A stretch of DNA of 8,521 bases from an uncultured Prevotellaceae bacterium (GCA_946187025.1 CAMHPM010000055.1:1-8521); one strand, 5' to 3'. Counted from the first letter of the stretch, positions 1 through 7,153 are shown. The notes: generated by a model from the letters alone, not told the origin. Numbers and translations: made by a program.

Positions 1-1480
1 TGTCGAGGTCTTCGTCTATGCTGCCATCGTCTTTGGTCAGCCAACCGTCGATTGAGTCGGTATAGGTGATGCGTGAGCCCTCGCCCAGAGCCAATGGTGC
101 GTAGAGTGTGTATGAACCTACTACCGGGTTGAGGTCGGTGCCCAATGCAAAGTCGGTGACAGGCTGAGCCGGTATCTGCGGATCGACGATGTCGATGTCG
201 ATGGTGTGTGGAATGCCGTTGCCGTTGATTACCTCGCTCAGTTGGCTGAAGCCCACGTGGGTAGGGTTGGTGTAGGAACCGTAGTATGTCTCAGGCACTG
301 ACGGTGAGAGCAGGAACGTGTTCTTTGCCGAAGTGGCACGAATCATCTGTCCGTCGTCGAGCGTGAAGCTGCGGCTTGTGGCATCACTCCAATGTGATGT
401 GAGGTTGATACTGGTTTGAGCCATGAGGTTGTAGCCCTGTTCGATGAGTGGGTTGTTGAGCGAGAGATATACCTGTGGATTGCTTATGGTGAGACGTGTG
501 CCTTCTTGCTTGAGGAAGTCGGGCAGTCCGGTTATCTTGACAGGGTCGATGTCGATGCCTGTGATGTCGTACTTGATGCTTCCCGAGAAATGTGTCACGC
601 GGATGTCGGACAATGACGGAGCAAACGTGTAACCAGCCTCGCTTGGCAGGTCGGTCACAGCCACGTTGGTGTTGATATCGGCCAGATGGATTGACAACTG
701 ACCCGAGATGAGCTTGCATTCACCCTTGAAGCTGATGGCTCCGTCGGTGAGGACGATGCCAGCCGGTGCTGCATCGATGCCGCTGATGGTGAGAGAGAGT
801 GTCAGCGTGTTGCCATTGCTCTGCAGTTCGTGTTCAGACAAGTCGAGCATACCGGTTGCAGGGTCGTAGCAGTCGAGGCTGATGGTGCCGGCATTGCTTC
901 TGATGTCGGTGAAGACAAGACCTTTTGGTATTATCAGCTTGAAGTCGGTGAAGCGGAATGTACGGATGAGGTTGTCCAGGTTGTTGATGTTGATTGAAAG
1001 TGAGATGACAGCATTGCCTTTCATTTTGTCGAGACTGATTATGGAAGCATCGATGTTGCTGGCACTGGTCTGGAATGAAGTCGTTGACTCTTCCAATGAG
1101 TAGTAGGCAACATAGTCGCCAGCATCGCCGGCCTTGCGCGATTTCGAACCCGTATAAATGCTGAAGTCCATGCTTTCATTTATAGGGTTGATATGTGGCG
1201 CAGCAATGGTGAAGTCCTTGACATGAATCTGTGTGGATTCGAAGTCACCTTCCTCGATAAGGGCATAGATGCCGTTTGCATCTTTTATCTTACTACTGTC
1301 AGGGATGTCAATGACAGTCTTCAGCAACACCGATTCGATGTTGATAGGTAACGTAAGGTCCTTGACATCGAAACTTGCTGTAGTATCAATGTCGCTCAGG
1401 TCGTAGTCGTCGTCTACGCACGATGCTACCGACAGCACTATGGCAGCAAATAGCAATAAGGGAATTCGTTGTAATTGCAT
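1..1480 (-). CDS. Large acidic lipoprotein, function unknown (partial, C-terminus off the left edge)
   Basis: Reading leftward from the ATG at 1480-1478 the frame stays open to base 1, giving 493 visible codons and no stop, so the C-terminus is missing. Residues 1-20 form a lipoprotein signal peptide: an Arg at position 5, a hydrophobic run, and a lipobox V-A-S-C with Cys21 as the predicted lipidated residue. Cys21 is followed by V-D-D-D-Y-D, an acidic patch like the lipoprotein export signal that places Bacteroidetes lipoproteins on the cell surface. The mature part is rich in Asp, Ile, Thr and Ser and alternates short hydrophobic and polar stretches, which suggests stacked beta-sandwich modules. 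No catalytic motif is visible. The opening after the Cys (D-Y-D-L-S-D-I-D-T-T) resembles a group of hypothetical Bacteroidales lipoproteins; this is from memory, not a search. The gene lies 71 nt downstream of rfbB on the same strand. That it is a gene is nearly certain; its role is unknown. Confidence 0.85.
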   Translation of the reverse strand, partial: MQLQRIPLLLFAAIVLSVASCVDDDYDLSDIDTTASFDVKDLTLPINIESVLLKTVIDIPDSSKIKDANGIYALIEEGDFESTQIHVKDFTIAAPHINPINESMDFSIYTGSKSRKAGDAGDYVAYYSLEESTTSFQTSASNIDASIISLDKMKGNAVISLSININNLDNLIRTFRFTDFKLIIPKGLVFTDIRSNAGTISLDCYDPATGMLDLSEHELQSNGNTLTLSLTISGIDAAPAGIVLTDGAISFKGECKLISGQLSIHLADINTNVAVTDLPSEAGYTFAPSLSDIRVTHFSGSIKYDITGIDIDPVKITGLPDFLKQEGTRLTISNPQVYLSLNNPLIEQGYNLMAQTSINLTSHWSDATSRSFTLDDGQMIRATSAKNTFLLSPSVPETYYGSYTNPTHVGFSQLSEVINGNGIPHTIDIDIVDPQIPAQPVTDFALGTDLNPVVGSYTLYAPLALGEGSRITYTDSIDGWLTKDDGSIDEDLD

Positions 1481-1551
1481 GTTGTTACAGTATTAAAGTT
1501 GTTAGTATTGTTATAAAAGATGATGTGGCATCCATTTGTGTGGTGTTGCAC
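1481..1551 (-). other. Spacer between rfbB and the lipoprotein gene
   Basis: This 71-nt AT-rich gap holds no gene. On the minus strand it becomes A/T-rich close to the lipoprotein ATG, with no Shine-Dalgarno sequence, as is usual for Bacteroidetes leaders. I found no clear TAnnTTTG -7 element and no hairpin followed by a T-run. Whether the lipoprotein is read through from rfbB or has its own weak promoter cannot be decided from the sequence. Confidence 0.5.
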
Positions 1552-2688
1552 TTATCGGTTCTTGTACATCTCGTCGTAGTAGCGTTCGTAGTCGCCGCTT
1601 GTGATGTTATCCATCCACTCCTGATTGTCGAGATACCAGCGCACTGTACGTTCGATGCCTTCCTCGAACTGCAGGCTCGGTTCCCAACCCAGTTCGCGTT
1701 GCAGCTTGGTGGAGTCGATGGCATAACGTGCATCGTGGCCGAGGCGGTCGGTGACGTAGGTGATGAGGTCGAGATCGGCCCCTTCGGGACGTCCGAGCAG
1801 GCGGTCAACGGTCTTGATGACAACCTTGATGATGTCGATGTTCTTCCATTCGTTGAATCCACCTATGTTATAGGTCTCGGCTATCTTGCCGTTGTGGAAG
1901 ATGGTGTCGATGGCACGTGCGTGGTCTTCGACGAAGAGCCAGTCGCGCACGTTCTCACCTTTGCCATATACAGGCAGCGGACGACGGTGGCGTATGTTGT
2001 TTATGAATAGAGGAATGAGTTTCTCAGGGAACTGGTAAGGACCATAGTTGTTGGAGCAGTTGGTCACGATGGTAGGCATTCCGTAGGTGTCGTGGAATGC
2101 GCGTACGAAGTGGTCGCTCGATGCCTTGGAAGCAGAGTAGGGCGAGTGAGGGTTGTACTTGGTCGTCTCGTAGAAGAAGTCGGTGCCGTAGGCCAGATGA
2201 TGCTCGCCACTCGATGCTGTAGTAGTGAACGGTGGTTCGATTCCTTCAGGACGATCCATCTGAAGTGCTCCATACACTTCGTCGGTCGAGATGTGGTAGA
2301 AGCGTTTGCCTTCATATCCTTCTGGCAGGCTTTCCCAGTAGAGTTTGGCAGCTTGCAGCAGGGTGAGTGTTCCCATCACGTTGGTGCGGGCGAAGGTGAA
2401 CGGGTCTTTGATTGAGCGATCGACATGACTTTCGGCTGCAAGATGTATGATGCCGTCGATATGTTCGTCTTGCATCAACTGGTAGAATGCATCGAAGTCG
2501 CAGATGTCCATGCGCACGAACTTATAGTTAGGCCGGTCTTCGACATCCTTCAGGTTGGCAAGGTTGCCTGCGTAGGTAAGCTTGTCGAGGTTGATGATGT
2601 TGTATTCCGGATACTTGTTGACGAAGAGGCGGACTACATGGCTTCCGATGAATCCGGCTCCGCCGGTGATTACGATGTTACGTTTCAT
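1552..2688 (-). CDS. rfbB: dTDP-glucose 4,6-dehydratase (RfbB/RmlB)
   Basis: This 378-aa cytoplasmic enzyme of the extended short-chain dehydrogenase/reductase superfamily converts dTDP-D-glucose to dTDP-4-keto-6-deoxy-D-glucose. That is the second step toward dTDP-L-rhamnose and other deoxysugars for O-antigen and capsule. The NAD-binding Rossmann motif GGAGFIGS sits at residues 9-16. The family signature STDEVYG is at 134-140, with the catalytic Thr135-Asp136-Glu137 triplet. The SDR pair Tyr184/Lys188 lies in SPYSASK, followed by SSDH. The stretch NNYGPYQFPEKLIP at 213-226 is also typical. A longer loop (about 141-175) between STDEVYG and YxxxK is usual for Bacteroides-type RfbB compared with the E. 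coli enzyme. The protein starts right at the Rossmann strand, so the start is secure. Its leader is A-rich and lacks a Shine-Dalgarno site. The gene is 32 nt downstream of the GH28 gene. The other dTDP-rhamnose genes (rfbA, rfbC, rfbD) are not in the window. Confidence 0.96.
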   Translation of the reverse strand: MKRNIVITGGAGFIGSHVVRLFVNKYPEYNIINLDKLTYAGNLANLKDVEDRPNYKFVRMDICDFDAFYQLMQDEHIDGIIHLAAESHVDRSIKDPFTFARTNVMGTLTLLQAAKLYWESLPEGYEGKRFYHISTDEVYGALQMDRPEGIEPPFTTTASSGEHHLAYGTDFFYETTKYNPHSPYSASKASSDHFVRAFHDTYGMPTIVTNCSNNYGPYQFPEKLIPLFINNIRHRRPLPVYGKGENVRDWLFVEDHARAIDTIFHNGKIAETYNIGGFNEWKNIDIIKVVIKTVDRLLGRPEGADLDLITYVTDRLGHDARYAIDSTKLQRELGWEPSLQFEEGIERTVRWYLDNQEWMDNITSGDYERYYDEMYKNR

Positions 2689-2720
2689 GTTTTCTATGTT
2701 TTTTTTAATTCTTTCGTTTC
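2689..2720 (-). promoter_or_regulatory. A-rich intergenic leader before rfbB
   Basis: These 32 nt separate the GH28 stop codon from the rfbB ATG. On the coding strand the stretch is almost all purine with long A runs and contains no GGAGG-like site. In Bacteroidetes, A-rich, weakly structured leaders commonly replace Shine-Dalgarno pairing. No terminator hairpin is visible, so read-through from the GH28 gene into rfbB is likely. Confidence 0.45.
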
Positions 2721-4052
2721 TTATAATCTGCTGTCGTTTACCGTCACGTTCTTTACCTTGAGTCCTTCGATATATTCAGGATGGTAGTTGACATTGCGTG
2801 CCTTTATGGTGCAGTCTTCGAATGTGAAATTGCGCAGGTGGTATTGGTCTTCGCGCGGTGTGACGTTGAAGAATGTGTTGCACTCCAGATTGATGCGCCG
2901 CATCGTTATGTCGTTGCTGTACGACATCGGTGTGTCTTGCCGGTCTTTAAGGTCGTAGAACTGAGTCCACGGACGCACGAGCAGGAAGTTCTGTGCATTG
3001 CCGGTGATGTCTTCCACGGTGATGTACTCGTAGTGTTGCGGTGTGTCGGGACGCATCTTGAGCCACAGCAGGTTGGTGGCGCGGTCAACACGTATGCGTC
3101 GCAACACGATGTTGTGGTCGTAGATAGACTCGCTGCCGCAGGTGACGCAGCTGGCGCAGAAACCGAACACGCAGTCTTCGATGATGATATTCTCGTTACC
3201 GCCGTTCTCTGGCATACGCTGCGGGTCGTCGGCCCACGGACCTTTGCCGCCTTTGAGGGCCACGGCATCGTCATCGACCGACATGTAACAACCCTTCACC
3301 AGCATGTTGCGGCAGGCGTCGATGTCGATGGCATCGGTCGATGGGGCACGTACCGGTTCGTAGAGCGATGTGATATGGAGGTTGAGAAGTTTTACGTTTT
3401 CGGATTTGTAGTAATGTGTTGTCCAGAACGGGGAGTTTTGTAAAGACACGTTTTCTATCTGCACGTTTTTGCAGTTGGATATATATACAAGTCTCGGCCG
3501 TTGTTCGTCTTTGTTGGTACACTGAGGGTTCCACGAACGACGGAGCCAAAATGCCTTCCAGTAGGGTAGGCCGTTGCCGTCGATAGTACCTTGGCCCGAT
3601 ATGGTGAAGCCGTCGAGATGGTCGGCATTGACCAGGGCCGGGAAGTACTTGCATGTCTCGCCTTCGATGCGGGTGGTCATGACAGGGAAGTCGCTGATGT
3701 CGGTCGAGCCACGCAGCACGGCTCCTTTCTCAAGATACAGATGCGTACCCTGCTTGAAGAACAGTGCACCGCTCATGAATGTACCCGAAGGAATGACCAT
3801 GACACCGCCGCCATCCTGAGCAATGCGGTCGATGAGGGCTTGTAACTCACGGGTGTATATGCGGCCATCCATCAGCACTCCGTAGTCGGTGATGCGATAT
3901 TGACGTCCTAAGGCCGATATATCTACGTGGGTCGTGTCGCGAAACCATTCAGGTATTTCGCTACCGTCGGGAAATAAGTCCCTGATGGGTTTCTTGGCGC
4001 TGACGACACAACAGAAAACCATGATGGCTGTTAATATGAAAAGTCGTTTCAT
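2721..4052 (-). CDS. Exported GH28 (polygalacturonase-like) pectin hydrolase, divergent active site
   Basis: This 443-aa protein has a Sec signal peptide at residues 1-19 (cleavage near V-S-A/K-K, no lipobox), so it is probably periplasmic. Family 28 glycoside hydrolases are right-handed parallel beta-helices that cleave galacturonic-acid linkages in pectin. Typical features here are the GGG-x4-P-x-G-x-F segment (81-92), G-x-G-x-I-D-G-N-G (153-161), many short N-V-x-I-x-N-V-like coils, and the catalytic acids: Asp240 in S-T-D-A-I-D-I-D (the NTD motif position) and Asp260-262 in S-V-D-D-D-A-V. The usual GHG motif before GSE is replaced by C-A-S (residues 299-301), so the His is absent. The RIK motif appears as W-L-K (330-332). 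The target may be homogalacturonan or rhamnogalacturonan; the sequence does not settle this. I chose the ATG at 4052 because it begins the signal peptide and sits just after a -7 box. The open frame continues upstream to 4229, but that part lies antisense to the start of parC. No SusC/SusD pair is visible nearby. Confidence 0.88.
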   Translation of the reverse strand: MKRLFILTAIMVFCCVVSAKKPIRDLFPDGSEIPEWFRDTTHVDISALGRQYRITDYGVLMDGRIYTRELQALIDRIAQDGGGVMVIPSGTFMSGALFFKQGTHLYLEKGAVLRGSTDISDFPVMTTRIEGETCKYFPALVNADHLDGFTISGQGTIDGNGLPYWKAFWLRRSWNPQCTNKDEQRPRLVYISNCKNVQIENVSLQNSPFWTTHYYKSENVKLLNLHITSLYEPVRAPSTDAIDIDACRNMLVKGCYMSVDDDAVALKGGKGPWADDPQRMPENGGNENIIIEDCVFGFCASCVTCGSESIYDHNIVLRRIRVDRATNLLWLKMRPDTPQHYEYITVEDITGNAQNFLLVRPWTQFYDLKDRQDTPMSYSNDITMRRINLECNTFFNVTPREDQYHLRNFTFEDCTIKARNVNYHPEYIEGLKVKNVTVNDSRL

Positions 4053-4076
4053 ACGATTATTCAAATGTTTTGCTGG

Positions 4077-4106
4077 CAAAGATACGAAAAATTGGTTAAT
4101 AGTAAA
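4077..4106 (-). promoter_or_regulatory. Predicted promoter for the GH28-rfbB side
   Basis: On the minus strand TATCTTTG (4084-4077) fits the Bacteroidetes -7 consensus TAnnTTTG exactly. A TTTA at 4106-4103, 18 nt upstream, is a near match to the -33 element TTTG. Transcription would begin around 4070-4074, leaving a leader of roughly 20 nt before the ATG at 4052. The assignment rests on motif match and position only. Confidence 0.65.
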
Positions 4107-4126
4107 CGATAAATGGGAATTATTTT

Positions 4127-4135
4127 GTATCTTTG
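4127..4135 (+). promoter_or_regulatory. Predicted promoter (-7 element) for parC
   Basis: TATCTTTG at 4128-4135 matches the Bacteroidetes -7 consensus TAnnTTTG and is preceded by a T-rich stretch. I see no good -33 TTTG at the expected distance, which is common for this weakly conserved element. A start site near 4139-4143 would leave only about 10-14 nt before the parC ATG at 4153. The box mirrors the one at 4077-4085, forming a 9-bp inverted repeat. Confidence 0.62.
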
Positions 4136-4152
4136 TGGCAAATTGTATAAGT

Positions 4153-7149
4153 ATGAGCGACGATTTTAAAGAAATAAAGGGTGGAGAAGACCAAGAATTG
4201 GAAGCCGCACTTGATGATGCTCCCCTCACAGAGGGAGCCCCACACAGCGACTACGACCCGACAACGATGACCGACAGTATCACCCACCATCTGAGTGGTA
4301 TGTACCAGACATGGTTTCTCGATTATGCAAGTTACGTGATACTTGAGCGAGCCGTGCCACATATCATGGACGGACTGAAACCTGTGCAACGCCGCATACT
4401 GCACTCCATGAAACGCATGGACGACGGCCGATACAACAAGGTGGCAAACATCGTGGGACATACCATGCAGTTTCACCCACACGGTGATGCCAGTATAAAA
4501 GACGCTCTGGTGCAGTTGGGGCAGAAAGATCTGCTCATCGACTGCCAGGGTAACTGGGGCAACATACTCACCGGCGACGATGCAGCTGCCGGCCGATATA
4601 TAGAAGCACGCCTGTCGAAATTTGCTAACGATGTGGTGTTTAACCCTAAGACCACGGAATGGAAACTGTCGTACGACGGACGGAACAAAGAACCGATTGT
4701 GCTTCCTGTCAAGTTCCCGTTGCTTCTTGCCCAGGGTGTAGAGGGTATTGCCGTGGGCCTTTCGTCGAAGATTCTGCCACATAACTTCAACGAACTGTGT
4801 GATGCAGCCGTGAGCTATCTGCACAATCAGCCGTTCCAACTCTTCCCCGACTTCCTTACCGGGGGTTCGATTGATGTGTCGAAATACAACGACGGACAGC
4901 GTGGAGGGTCGGTGCGTGTACGTGCCAAGATAGAGAAGATAGACAACAAGACGCTCGTCATACGCGAGATTCCTTTTGGCAAAACTGCCACCACGCTCAT
5001 CGACTCCATACTGAAAGCCATAGAGAAAGGAAAGATCAAGGCACGCAAGGTCGATGACAACACCGCAGCCAGTGTCGAGATACTTATACACCTCATGCCG
5101 GGGGTGTCGTCGGACAAGACCATTGACGCACTCTTTGCATTTACCGATTGTGAGATAAGCATATCGCCAAACTGCTGTGTGATCGACGACCGTATGCCAC
5201 AGTTCCTTACGGTGAGCGATGTATTGCGCCGGTCGGTGGATTACACCAAACACCTCATCAAGCGTGAACTCGAGATACGCCGGGACGAACTGTTGGAGCA
5301 ACTGCATTTCTGTTCGCTCGAGAAGATATTCATAGAGGAACGTATCTACAAGGGAAAACCTTTTGAAAATGCAGAAACGACCGATGCCGCCCTCAACTAT
5401 ATCGACGAACGCCTCGAACCGTTCAAGAAAGATTTTGTGCGCGAGGTGACACGCGACGACCTGTTGCGTCTGCTCGAAATCAAGATGCAGCGCATCCTGA
5501 AGTTCAACAAAGACAAGGCCGACGAACTCATCGCACGCATCAAGGCTGAGTTGGAAGAAATCGAACACGACCTGAACAACCTGGTGGAGGTGACGGCCGA
5601 GTGGTTCACGTACCTCAAAAACAAATATGGAGCCGACCATCCGCGTCTCACCGAGATACGCAATTTCGACACCATTCAGGCGGCAACTGTGGCCGAGGCC
5701 AACCAGAAACTGTATATCAACCGCACAGACGGATTTGTGGGTACGTCGCTCAAGAAGGATGAGTTTGTATGCAACTGCTCTGACATCGATGACATCATCA
5801 TCTTCTACAAAGACGGAACATACAAAACCACGAAAGTGGCAGATAAAGTGTTTGTGGGCGAGACCGAGCGTTCGAAGGCCGAGAAGCGCAAGACAGAAAT
5901 CATACATGTGGCTGTGTTCAAGAAGAACGACACCCGAACCATTTATAACGTATGTTACAAGGATGGCAAAACTGGAATAACCTTTATCAAACGATTTAAT
6001 ATACCGACACTCAATCGTGATCGTGAATACGACCTTACGCAGGGCACACCGAAGTCGCGCGTCACATACTTCACAGCCAATGCCAATGGTGAGGCCGAAG
6101 TGATAAAGGTGACCCTCAAGCCACAACCTAAGCTGAAGAAACTCTCGTTTGACCGCGACTTCAGTGAACAGGCTATAAAGGGACGCTCGGCACGAGGTAA
6201 TGTGCTGACCAAATATGATGTGTTACGAATTGGGCTGAAGTCGCACGGAGGCAGTACGCTCGGTGGCCGTGATGTCTGGTTCGACGACGATGTGAAACGT
6301 CTGAATTACGAAAACCACGGCCGGTATCTGGGTGAGTTCCAGAATGAAGACATGATCTTGGTAGTGCTCGATAATGGAGAGTTCTATATAACCAATTTCG
6401 ATATCAACAACCACTACGAGCAGAACATTCTCGTGATGGAGAAATACAATAGCGAGAAGATATGGACGGCCGTGTTGTGGGATGCCGACAACAGTAACCT
6501 GCCTTACATTAAGCGGTTTGCCATGGATGCAACACTGAAACACCAGAACTTCCTTGGCGAAAACCCAGCTTCGCGCCTCATCCTCCTGACCGACACACCG
6601 AAGCCACAACTCATTCTCACGTTCCAGGAACCGGACACCTTCCGTGGTCCGCAGACTGTCGATGTGGAAGAATTCATTGCCGTCAAAGGATTCAAGGCAA
6701 AAGGTAAGCGACTGACTACTTATGCTCTCGATTCGGTTGTGGAAGAAAAACCAGACGTACAACCGGCCGATGATACCGACAATCCAGACGAACTTCATTC
6801 AGAGGAAGCAGAAGAGCAGACTGAAATTCCGTCTGGAGAACAAGATGTACAGACAGAGGACTCGTATGAAGCAGAAGAAGAACAGATAGAGATTCCGGCA
6901 GAAGCAGAAGAAGCAGAAGAAGAGCAGATAGAAGACTTGTCTGAAGAAGCCGATGCGCGGATAGAAGACTCGTCTGAAGAAGCTGATGCGCAGATAGAAG
7001 ACTCGTCAGTGTCTGTCGGTTCAGCCGATGTGACCTCCACCGATGCGACCCCTGAGCCAGACCAAAATTCGCTTCCTATGTCTGATGAAGAATATCACAG
7101 AAAGAATCCGCCACACGACGACCAACCAATCCAACTGACTTTATTCTGA
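4153..7149 (+). CDS. parC: DNA topoisomerase IV subunit A (ParC) with acidic C-terminal tail
   Basis: This 998-aa subunit A of a type IIA topoisomerase would unlink daughter chromosomes as a heterotetramer with ParE. After an acidic 44-residue N-terminus, the breakage-reunion domain runs from about 45 to 500. It contains V-P-x-I-x-D-G-L-K-P-V-Q-R-R-I-L, the HPHGD loop (108-112) and the catalytic Arg148-Tyr149 pair in G-R-Y-I-E. From about 517 to 857 lies a beta-pinwheel-like domain. Its GyrA-box position reads K-G-R-S-A-R-G (676-682) rather than QRRGGKG, and this degeneration favours ParC over GyrA, although some pipelines would call it gyrA. Residues 864-998 form a low-complexity tail, mostly Glu/Asp-rich up to about residue 950, with 11-residue repeats and ending in QLTLF. 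The tail accounts for much of the protein's greater length compared with ordinary ParC (about 750-900 aa). I start it at 4153, just after the -7 box; the open frame extends to 3934 but there overlaps the divergent GH28 gene. It is followed 4 nt later by the next gene. Confidence 0.9.
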   Translation: MSDDFKEIKGGEDQELEAALDDAPLTEGAPHSDYDPTTMTDSITHHLSGMYQTWFLDYASYVILERAVPHIMDGLKPVQRRILHSMKRMDDGRYNKVANIVGHTMQFHPHGDASIKDALVQLGQKDLLIDCQGNWGNILTGDDAAAGRYIEARLSKFANDVVFNPKTTEWKLSYDGRNKEPIVLPVKFPLLLAQGVEGIAVGLSSKILPHNFNELCDAAVSYLHNQPFQLFPDFLTGGSIDVSKYNDGQRGGSVRVRAKIEKIDNKTLVIREIPFGKTATTLIDSILKAIEKGKIKARKVDDNTAASVEILIHLMPGVSSDKTIDALFAFTDCEISISPNCCVIDDRMPQFLTVSDVLRRSVDYTKHLIKRELEIRRDELLEQLHFCSLEKIFIEERIYKGKPFENAETTDAALNYIDERLEPFKKDFVREVTRDDLLRLLEIKMQRILKFNKDKADELIARIKAELEEIEHDLNNLVEVTAEWFTYLKNKYGADHPRLTEIRNFDTIQAATVAEANQKLYINRTDGFVGTSLKKDEFVCNCSDIDDIIIFYKDGTYKTTKVADKVFVGETERSKAEKRKTEIIHVAVFKKNDTRTIYNVCYKDGKTGITFIKRFNIPTLNRDREYDLTQGTPKSRVTYFTANANGEAEVIKVTLKPQPKLKKLSFDRDFSEQAIKGRSARGNVLTKYDVLRIGLKSHGGSTLGGRDVWFDDDVKRLNYENHGRYLGEFQNEDMILVVLDNGEFYITNFDINNHYEQNILVMEKYNSEKIWTAVLWDADNSNLPYIKRFAMDATLKHQNFLGENPASRLILLTDTPKPQLILTFQEPDTFRGPQTVDVEEFIAVKGFKAKGKRLTTYALDSVVEEKPDVQPADDTDNPDELHSEEAEEQTEIPSGEQDVQTEDSYEAEEEQIEIPAEAEEAEEEQIEDLSEEADARIEDSSEEADAQIEDSSVSVGSADVTSTDATPEPDQNSLPMSDEEYHRKNPPHDDQPIQLTLF
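6931..7007 (+). repeat. 33-bp in-frame tandem repeat in the parC acidic tail
   Basis: Two adjacent 33-bp units (6931-6963 and 6964-6996) differ at only a few bases, and a partial third copy follows (6997-7007). They encode E-D-L-S-E-E-A-D-A-R-I and E-D-S-S-E-E-A-D-A-Q-I, then E-D-S-S. Just upstream (about 6870-6930) are looser E-E-Q-I-E and A-E-E repeats from GAAGCAGAA-type codons. The period is a multiple of three, so copy-number change would keep the frame. This is likely a slippage-prone, disordered linker. Confidence 0.85.
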
Positions 7150-7153
7150 TAAT

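Noticed and set aside
188..212. Short GTCGAT repeats in the lipoprotein gene
   Set aside because: They simply encode alternating Ile-Asp in a beta-rich protein and are too short and imperfect to be a functional repeat.
1423..2010. Plus-strand open frames opposite rfbB and the GH28 gene (also 2781-3443)
   Set aside because: These are low-complexity Val/Asp/His-rich antisense translations of well-recognised genes, with no leader or domain of their own.
4077..4135. The 9-bp inverted repeat read as an operator or terminator
   Set aside because: The arms are 41 bp apart and coincide with the two -7 boxes. No T-run follows, so promoter symmetry explains it better than a hairpin or repressor site.
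3934..4152. A 73-codon upstream extension of the parC frame
   Set aside because: It overlaps the divergent GH28 signal-peptide region, crosses both promoter boxes, and reads as non-conserved sequence. The ATG at 4153 follows the -7 box directly.
4053..4229. A 59-codon upstream extension of the GH28 frame
   Set aside because: It would place about 59 residues ahead of a clear signal peptide, and it is antisense to the start of parC.
4120..6126. A 668-codon open frame on the minus strand opposite parC
   Set aside because: Its translation has no recognisable domain and is Cys/His/Val-rich as expected from antisense reading of a codon-biased gene. The opposite strand encodes an unmistakable ParC.
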